Origin: Pseudobdellovibrionaceae bacterium
Lineage (GTDB): Bacteria; Bdellovibrionota; Bdellovibrionia; Bdellovibrionales; UBA1609
DNA: 63,604 nt
Direction: 5' to 3'
Assembly: GCA_025354795.1 (NCBI GenBank)
Contig: JANXMF010000081.1
Span: forward strand, 1 to 63,604
Below the pieces are notes generated by a model. That model was not told the origin of the DNA. It searched no databases and saw only the letters and a program-made list of their open reading frames with translations. Every line of letters begins with the position of its first letter. Position 1 is the stretch's first letter. Below, piece after piece: positions 58,159-63,604 of the stretch. The position numbers were made by a program, and so were the translations under genes.

Positions 58159-59276
58159 GGCCAATCCTTAGCAAAACGTCGCCACTGCACGCGTAAAGCA
58201 AAAAGGTTTGCATCGTGGGACATAAAGTAAATCTCATTTTTCTTCGGATCCACAGTGGTGCGCGAGGTGACTCCGCGTCCTGGCTCGAACTCATTGAGCA
58301 ACTCGCCATTGCGGGAATCGTAAAAGCGCAAACCGCCCGCCAACTCACCAACGACTATGGTGCCATGGTAAAGTGTCGGGCCAGTGGCAACGCCACCAGG
58401 ATTTTCCTTTTGCCACAATACTTTGCCCGAGCCCTTATCCAAGGCATAAGTCTTGCCACTGGTGCTGGAATAATAAATCGTGTTGTTTTGTAAAATCACT
58501 TCTTCATAGCCACCATCTTCAAGCGTCCAGTAGATCTTGCCATCGGCGCGGCCCACGGCGTACAGACCGCCGTCGTAGCTTGAGACATAGACCATATCTC
58601 CATCGAGCACCGGCGTGGCATCCACGTCGCGAAAACGTTTGTTGTGGTTTAAATTTGCCTCCCACACCACGGTACCGGAAGACTTATTGAGCGCCACCAG
58701 GGAACCGTCGGAAAACCCCATCAACACCAAATCGCCACTCACCGCGGGTTGCGAAGCCCCGCGCACAGAAATATTGCCGGCCTCGCGGCGATTGTAAATC
58801 CACATGAGCTTGCCGGTCTTGGCATTGAGCGCGTGGGCCACATTGTTGCCGCCTAATATATAGAGCACCCCGGATTTAACCACAGGCTTTCCAAGCCCTT
58901 CAGCCTTTAGCGGATAAGTCCACATCACCTTGCCGGTCTCGGGCACCACCGCATAAAGCAATCCATCGCTAGCGCCGAAAAAGAGAAGGCCTTCGGCCAA
59001 GTAACCGCCGCCTTCGGAACCATCTTTGATCGGAATCCGCCACTTCACATGAGCCGTGTTGCGGTCGTAGGCAATCACGGCATCAATTGAGTTCCCCACG
59101 ATCACTAATTTGTCGAGCAAGATCGGCGCAAAGCGGTGGATGCGGCGTCCGCCTAAAAAATCCTGATCCGGAGTGTCGCGCACCCAGCGCTTTTCCACCA
59201 CCAGCTTATTCGGTGCGACCTTGACGCTTGAGCATCCACAGAGCACGAGAAGAGCGCTAATTAAGAGAATACGCAT
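58149..59276 (-). CDS. bamB: Outer-membrane assembly lipoprotein BamB
   Basis: 375 residues. Lipobox LCGCSS at the N-terminus. The rest is an eight-bladed PQQ-type propeller with repeated blades such as VIAYDRNTAHVKWRIPIKDG, ALNAKTGKLMWIYNR and ALDKGSGKVLWQ. BamB binds BamA in the outer-membrane protein-folding complex. AGGGG is upstream of the ATG at 59276. It follows a YfgM-like gene, the same order as yfgM-bamB in E. coli, which supports the call. Confidence 0.9.
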   Translation of the reverse strand: MRILLISALLVLCGCSSVKVAPNKLVVEKRWVRDTPDQDFLGGRRIHRFAPILLDKLVIVGNSIDAVIAYDRNTAHVKWRIPIKDGSEGGGYLAEGLLFFGASDGLLYAVVPETGKVMWTYPLKAEGLGKPVVKSGVLYILGGNNVAHALNAKTGKLMWIYNRREAGNISVRGASQPAVSGDLVLMGFSDGSLVALNKSSGTVVWEANLNHNKRFRDVDATPVLDGDMVYVSSYDGGLYAVGRADGKIYWTLEDGGYEEVILQNNTIYYSSTSGKTYALDKGSGKVLWQKENPGGVATGPTLYHGTIVVGELAGGLRFYDSRNGELLNEFEPGRGVTSRTTVDPKKNEIYFMSHDANLFALRVQWRRFAKDWPWE

Positions 59277-59289
59277 GAAACCCCTAGTC

Positions 59290-60015
59290 TTATTTTTTGA
59301 GTTCGAGCAAACGCAAGTACTGCTGCGCGGTTGCGGAAGCCTCGCTCTCCGGAAATTCGCGGCCAAGCCTTTCATAGGTCTCGCGGGCCTTAGCACTTTC
59401 GCCTTTTAAGCCGAGGCTGACGCCCATTTTAAGTAGCGACTCCGGATGAAAGGGTTTGAGCTCCGGTGAGCTCAACACCGCTTGATAAGCCTCAGTCGCA
59501 GCCTCATACTTTTGATTCTCGAGCAGCATCAGCCCGCGGTGCATATACCAAAAACCTTCCAATATGTCGCCCTTGGTCGGGCGATATTTGGGTAAATCAA
59601 GGACCGTCAAAGCATCCGCGAATTGCGCTTGTTCGGCTAGAAGATAGGCTAGATTCAAGGACGAAACCAAAGCCGCTTTGGTGTCGGCATGGGCGCTAAT
59701 TTCGGCTTTAATTTTGGCCACCAACGGGGCGTAATCCTTGGCATAGTCGGGTGGAGTTTTGGCGGCAGTGGGAGCTTTGCTTTCAACCTGCAGCTTTCTT
59801 AAGCTCGCCTCAGGCGCGTAAAGGGCCTCTGCTGCTTTTTGCTCCTGGCTTGACTTAATATAAGTGTAAGACACCATCGATACGGAGACGATCAGCACCA
59901 AACCGACAAGCGAAACCACAACCTTGAAATGGTGTTCAATAAAGTTAAATAGTTTATCTGAAGTGGAAACAAAAAAATCAGGACTCTTAAGATTCTGCAC
60001 TTCTGCTTTTTTCAC
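59290..60015 (-). CDS. yfgM: YfgM-like ancillary translocon/chaperone protein
   Basis: 241 residues. One membrane helix near residues 32-52 with a short cytoplasmic tail, then a periplasmic TPR-like helical domain (LLAEQAQFADALTVLD, LMLLENQKYEAATEAYQAVLSS). YfgM links SecYEG to periplasmic chaperones in E. coli. Start GTG at 60015 with AGGAG eight bases before. It lies 13 bases before bamB, as in other Gram-negatives. Confidence 0.75.
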   Translation of the reverse strand: MKKAEVQNLKSPDFFVSTSDKLFNFIEHHFKVVVSLVGLVLIVSVSMVSYTYIKSSQEQKAAEALYAPEASLRKLQVESKAPTAAKTPPDYAKDYAPLVAKIKAEISAHADTKAALVSSLNLAYLLAEQAQFADALTVLDLPKYRPTKGDILEGFWYMHRGLMLLENQKYEAATEAYQAVLSSPELKPFHPESLLKMGVSLGLKGESAKARETYERLGREFPESEASATAQQYLRLLELKK

Positions 60016-60026
60016 TGGCGTAGCTC

Positions 60027-61148
60027 CTATTTTTGTCGAGTGGTCATTTCTTTTAAGGTCGAAAACGGACGTGCCATGCGGCCATGATGATGCTGGCGAA
60101 GATTGGCGATGGATTTGATGCGCTTTTCCGCCAGCGTATCGGCCGCGCGGTGAGTGGCGACGCCCTCACTCCGGCTGATGCTAAAGACTTGCAGAAGATT
60201 ATCGTACACTTGCATGGTCTTTTCAAACGCGCGCTCGCGGGAATAGCCCTCAAGCTCCACGAACACGTTCATCAGCCCGCCGGAGTTGATCACGTAATCA
60301 GGCGCATACAAGATGCCAAGCTCCATCAGCGCATCGCCGTGACGGTGCTCGGCCAATTGGTTGTTGGCACCGCCGGCAACGATTTTGCATTTCAATTTGG
60401 AGATCGTTTGATCATTGATCACTGCACCCATCGCGCACGGAGCGAACACATCACAATCACTGGTCACAACTTTGTCGGCATCCACTGACGTAACATTAAA
60501 CTTGTCACAAATGTGCGTCACTTTTTCCTTATCGATGTCGGCAACCGTTACGGTCGAACCCTCTTTAACCAAATATTCAACCAGGTGAGAGCCCACGCTC
60601 CCAAGCCCCTGTACGGCCACGCGCAAGCCTTTGAGCGAGTCGGTTTGTAGCTTATCTTTGACCGATGCTTTGATCCCCATCAAAACACCATGAGCCGTAA
60701 AAGGTGAAGGATCGCCGGAGCCTCCAAATGACACCGGAATACCGGTAACATAGGGCGTTTCCATAAAGATATAGGCCATGTCGTGAACGGTGGTGCCGAC
60801 GTCCTCCGCGGTGATATATTTGCCGTTTAGAGAATTCACGTAGGCGCCAAAAGTGCGAAACAAGGCTTCGGATTTATGCTTTTTTGGATCGCCAATGATG
60901 ACGGCTTTGCCCCCGCCCAAATTTAGTCCTGCTGCCGAAGCTTTGTAAGTCATCCCCTTTGAAAGCCGCAGTACATCTACCAAGGCGTCTTCTTCAGACT
61001 GATAGGGCCACATGCGCGTACCGCCGAGAGCCGGTCCAAGTGTCGTGTTGTGGACTGCGATAATCGCTTTGAGTCCGCAATCGCGGTCGTGGCAATACAC
61101 AATCTCTTCGTGATCCCCATGCTTTTCAATCAATTCAAATGTCAACAA
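60027..61148 (-). CDS. Leucine dehydrogenase (Glu/Leu/Phe/Val dehydrogenase family)
   Basis: 373 residues. LGGTRMWPY, the catalytic lysines K69 and K81 in KGMTYKASAAGLNLGGGK, YITAEDVGTTVHDM and the Rossmann segment VAVQGLGSVGSHL are all present; the pattern matches Bacillus leucine dehydrogenase. It deaminates branched-chain amino acids with NAD, as would suit a cell living on host protein. TTG at 61148 or 61145, with GGGAGG upstream. First gene of the run to apt. Confidence 0.93.
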   Translation of the reverse strand: MLTFELIEKHGDHEEIVYCHDRDCGLKAIIAVHNTTLGPALGGTRMWPYQSEEDALVDVLRLSKGMTYKASAAGLNLGGGKAVIIGDPKKHKSEALFRTFGAYVNSLNGKYITAEDVGTTVHDMAYIFMETPYVTGIPVSFGGSGDPSPFTAHGVLMGIKASVKDKLQTDSLKGLRVAVQGLGSVGSHLVEYLVKEGSTVTVADIDKEKVTHICDKFNVTSVDADKVVTSDCDVFAPCAMGAVINDQTISKLKCKIVAGGANNQLAEHRHGDALMELGILYAPDYVINSGGLMNVFVELEGYSRERAFEKTMQVYDNLLQVFSISRSEGVATHRAADTLAEKRIKSIANLRQHHHGRMARPFSTLKEMTTRQK

Positions 61149-61308
61149 AGGAGCCTCCCTCGCAAGCTACCGCACAGTACACCGTGAAATTTTAGCCTGG
61201 CAAGAATAGAGGGTAATGTGGGTCGAGCCAAGCAAAAATTCGGCGGCCTCACTAGCCCCACGTATCCAGATGACGCACACGCCTATTTGTTTCATTCTGG
61301 CACGGATT

Positions 61309-61335
61309 TAAGTTTCGCCGGCCTTTGGTCGATAT
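61309..61335 (+). promoter_or_regulatory. Possible sigma-28-type promoter for the large lipoprotein gene
   Basis: TAAG (61309-61312), then 15 bases, then GTCGATAT (61328-61335) matches the flagellar sigma-28 pattern TAAA-N15-GCCGATAA in spacing and in nine of twelve bases. The predicted transcript start near 61341 lies inside the palindrome TGTCC-AATAC-GGACA (61336-61350), a possible operator. Confidence 0.35.
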
Positions 61336-61379
61336 GTCCAATACGGACAGCATTTGAAAATTATCTTTTGGAGATGAAC

Positions 61380-63604
61380 GTGGCACGTATAAAAGTCAGG
61401 CTTTGGTTTGTACCCCTATTGGCATCGCTGGCGATCGTCGGTTGCACGCGCGACAAAGCGTCTACCGCGAGGATCAGTATCCAACTTCCCGCCGGCAGTT
61501 CAGTCGGCGCCCCTGCCGCGAAGTCCGCGTACCGGGGTCTAGCAAGTCGTGATACGCCCATCCCCGCCGGCACGAAAAGGATCGAAGTCATTGTCCTTAA
61601 TGTTAGCCCTACCTCAGGTGCGAGTTTTTCCGCCATTTTCCAAAGCTGGAGTCATGATCATGGCACCCCCATGCCTGTTGGACAGACTCTCAGTTTCGAT
61701 CTACCCACCGGCTCTGGCTGCATCGTACAAGTCTTGTTAGTTGAGAAAGACAGCGACGGTAATATGATTTTTAACTACGACGACAAAACCGTCACTCTCA
61801 CGGGTGAGAGTGTTCCTGTAGATTTGGCCCCGGTTCCCATAGGTGGTGCGGGCGCAGGCGATGGCAGCATTATGGGTCGCTACCTAACGGGCACCAACAC
61901 CGGCCCAACGGGCATCATTGATGTCGCGTTCACGCCCGGTAGTGGTAAACCTCCGATGATCGTGGAAAAGTCTGAGATATTTGGTGGCTACTTCAGCACC
62001 TTTGGCTTGCAAAGTCGTGGTTTCACTTACACCGTTGAGGGTGGCCCAACCCTATTTACCAATTTCGCAATCTCGGCATTGAATTCTAAGAACGCCGCTT
62101 TCCCCAACGCATCAACTATGGTTTATGTGCCAAAAACCTATCGCTGCAATGCCGATTTTGGTCAGACGGTGGACCAAGCTTGTCCTCTTCCGACGGATTT
62201 TGAGTCCAATCAAGCGCGTCTATTGCTGATGGGCTATTTCGGTCCGGGCGTTACAAGTGCTAACAAGATGTGTTTTGATGCCGTCACGGGAACTGCAGTG
62301 GATGTTTCGACTTATGCTTATAGCGATGTGTCGGCAACGCCCCTCAATCTCAAGTGGAAAACATCACCAGTGCTTTCTAGTCCAAGCGGCACCGTGGCTG
62401 GAATTGTAGGTACCGCCGGGGTCGGTGGTGGATTGAATTACAGTGGATCCAACTGCCCAGGTTTAGCTTTTCAAGACTTTATGCATTTGACCACCAACAA
62501 CGTCGCTAGCGGTGATTCAGCCTTGCAGTTTAGAGGCCCCTTTCAATCGACTGCCGGTACCAATGGCGGCGGGAGCTTTCTTCAATTTGCAACTGTAACG
62601 AGTAAGCTTGGCGTCACTTGGACTTATCTTCCTGGCGCGGCTTCCGATATTACCGGCAGCGAAGTTTTCTATCTCCCGCAGACAGATACCAGCACCATGA
62701 ATGGAAGTTATAACCAGCCCTATCATATTTCAAACGGCAACGGCTTTCTGTGCGATCAGCTCAGGTCAAACTTTGGATTTACAACAGCAGGCCAAGTGCC
62801 CGCAAGCGCCAATAGCATACTCATTCCAGGCTTAACAGCTGCAAGCAATGTCGAAATCGTGGTTTGCCCTTTTAAAACTGTTGCTGGAAAAACCACTTAC
62901 TTTACGAGTGGTGTAGATGGAAACCCGAGCGGAATGATGGGCGCACCGGGAAAAGGCCCGGCTTACCTACTCAAACTCGTGAGCGGCGGTTCGGAAACTC
63001 CGGCGTCACCAGTTTTAGCGTCGAATCAATCGCAGGGTCTCAACACCTGCAAAAAATATGATGTTCGTTTAGAGGACGCCGCTGGCCCGACTCTCGCACC
63101 CGCGGCCTTTAATATTACGCTTTTTTCAGACCCTAATGGCAGCGGCCGGTCAATGGGTCTTTACTCCAATTCGGGCTGCTCCACGGTACTTCCAAGTCTA
63201 CTTATGGCAAAAGACGCCAACACGGTGAGCTTTTATGCTAAGAGCCCGACGGCTGGCGGAGTTTTGTCCATTCGCGCAAACACCAATGCCGCCTTTGGCG
63301 TTGGTCAAGGCTACTGGAATATCTACGCCGTCGACACCGGCGCGACACCCGATGCACTTGCAATTAGCGTTATGTCATTTAATCCCACTCCCAACTTAGC
63401 GGTGGGCGAGTGTTATCCGGTGCAGTTCAGTGTTGTGGACAATTCAAGTCCTCCACTACCTGCCGTTTCCGCAACCGCTTTGGACGGCTTTACCCCTCAA
63501 AGCGGCGGCGGCGATTTTTTTGTTGAGCCCGATTGCTCAGGCGCGGCGATTGCCACCCCTATCGTGATTCCTCAAAACGAGTCTGAAGTGACCTATTATT
63601 TTAA
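61380..63604 (+). CDS. Large lipoprotein, C-terminus beyond window
   Basis: 741 residues are seen before the window ends; no stop is reached. The signal peptide ends in a lipobox (LAIVGC, cysteine at ~22). The mature part is Thr/Ser/Gly-rich, beta-rich, with scattered cysteine pairs (RCNADF, QACPL, KMCFDA, SNCPGL, FLCDQ, VVCPF, NTCKK) and repeated domains of ~150-200 residues, as in large surface lipoproteins. I take GTG 61380 because GGAG (61370-61373) is six bases before it; ATG 61374 is too close to that site. Function unknown; likely surface-exposed. Confidence 0.75.
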   Translation, partial: MARIKVRLWFVPLLASLAIVGCTRDKASTARISIQLPAGSSVGAPAAKSAYRGLASRDTPIPAGTKRIEVIVLNVSPTSGASFSAIFQSWSHDHGTPMPVGQTLSFDLPTGSGCIVQVLLVEKDSDGNMIFNYDDKTVTLTGESVPVDLAPVPIGGAGAGDGSIMGRYLTGTNTGPTGIIDVAFTPGSGKPPMIVEKSEIFGGYFSTFGLQSRGFTYTVEGGPTLFTNFAISALNSKNAAFPNASTMVYVPKTYRCNADFGQTVDQACPLPTDFESNQARLLLMGYFGPGVTSANKMCFDAVTGTAVDVSTYAYSDVSATPLNLKWKTSPVLSSPSGTVAGIVGTAGVGGGLNYSGSNCPGLAFQDFMHLTTNNVASGDSALQFRGPFQSTAGTNGGGSFLQFATVTSKLGVTWTYLPGAASDITGSEVFYLPQTDTSTMNGSYNQPYHISNGNGFLCDQLRSNFGFTTAGQVPASANSILIPGLTAASNVEIVVCPFKTVAGKTTYFTSGVDGNPSGMMGAPGKGPAYLLKLVSGGSETPASPVLASNQSQGLNTCKKYDVRLEDAAGPTLAPAAFNITLFSDPNGSGRSMGLYSNSGCSTVLPSLLMAKDANTVSFYAKSPTAGGVLSIRANTNAAFGVGQGYWNIYAVDTGATPDALAISVMSFNPTPNLAVGECYPVQFSVVDNSSPPLPAVSATALDGFTPQSGGGDFFVEPDCSGAAIATPIVIPQNESEVTYYF

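Overview
The window looks like a chromosomal segment of a Gram-negative, Bdellovibrio-like bacterium (Bdellovibrionota). The reasons are many secreted proteins, lipoproteins and outer-membrane barrels; a giant phage-tail-fibre-like surface protein resembling the mosaic adhesive trimer fibres of Bdellovibrio; a lipoprotein murein endopeptidase; many PilZ, HD-GYP-like and cyclic-nucleotide-binding proteins; and dense gene packing with many 1-10 bp overlaps. The genus cannot be fixed from this sequence alone. No rRNA, tRNA, CRISPR array, transposase or integrase was seen.

Layout. 1-11.9 kb is an envelope region: a STAS/zinc-ribbon protein, a lipoprotein/metallopeptidase pair, a FecR-domain protein ending in a barrel, outer-membrane proteins, YceI, and a membrane-protein pair whose larger member resembles a family common in marine phages. 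11.9-22.8 kb is the fibre region: a DUF2723/TMEM260-like glycosyltransferase converges on a three-gene operon (coiled-coil SH3 protein, Ig-like lipoprotein, 1807-residue repeat fibre). 22.8-31.6 kb is metabolism and tRNA work: HisS; KynB facing a KynA / threonine-aldolase / arginase-family operon; a START-like protein; a degenerate HD-GYP protein; and QueG divergent from a CCA-adding enzyme. 31.7-40.4 kb holds small proteins, a hybrid histidine kinase, GreB, an Fe-S and iron cassette (YkgJ-like, SufE, bacterioferritin), YebC, and an overlapping SDR - PTPS - PTPS-like - pseudouridine synthase operon. 40.4-47.9 kb has two orphan solute-binding proteins, a TPR regulator-like protein and a MepA-like endopeptidase. 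48-55 kb runs from ribosomal protein S14, an FMN reductase and MutT to a cNMP-binding protein with an AI-2E permease, RlmE, and a coupled PilZ / pseudo-M50-cNMP pair. 55-61.1 kb has citrate synthase and a compact minus-strand run (leucine dehydrogenase, YfgM, BamB, lipoprotein, Apt, degenerate PTPS-like protein) ending at a terminator. From 61.4 kb a large lipoprotein gene runs off the window.

Themes. (1) Surface construction: the fibre operon, a possible O-glycosyltransferase beside it, and murein and outer-membrane assembly factors. (2) Nucleotide signalling: PilZ, degenerate HD-GYP and three cNMP-binding domains, two of them fused to a catalytically dead M50-like membrane core. (3) Pterin-like chemistry: three PTPS/QueD-fold genes, two lacking active-site residues. 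The fibre operon and the PilZ / pseudo-M50-cNMP pair are the best candidates for under-described systems.
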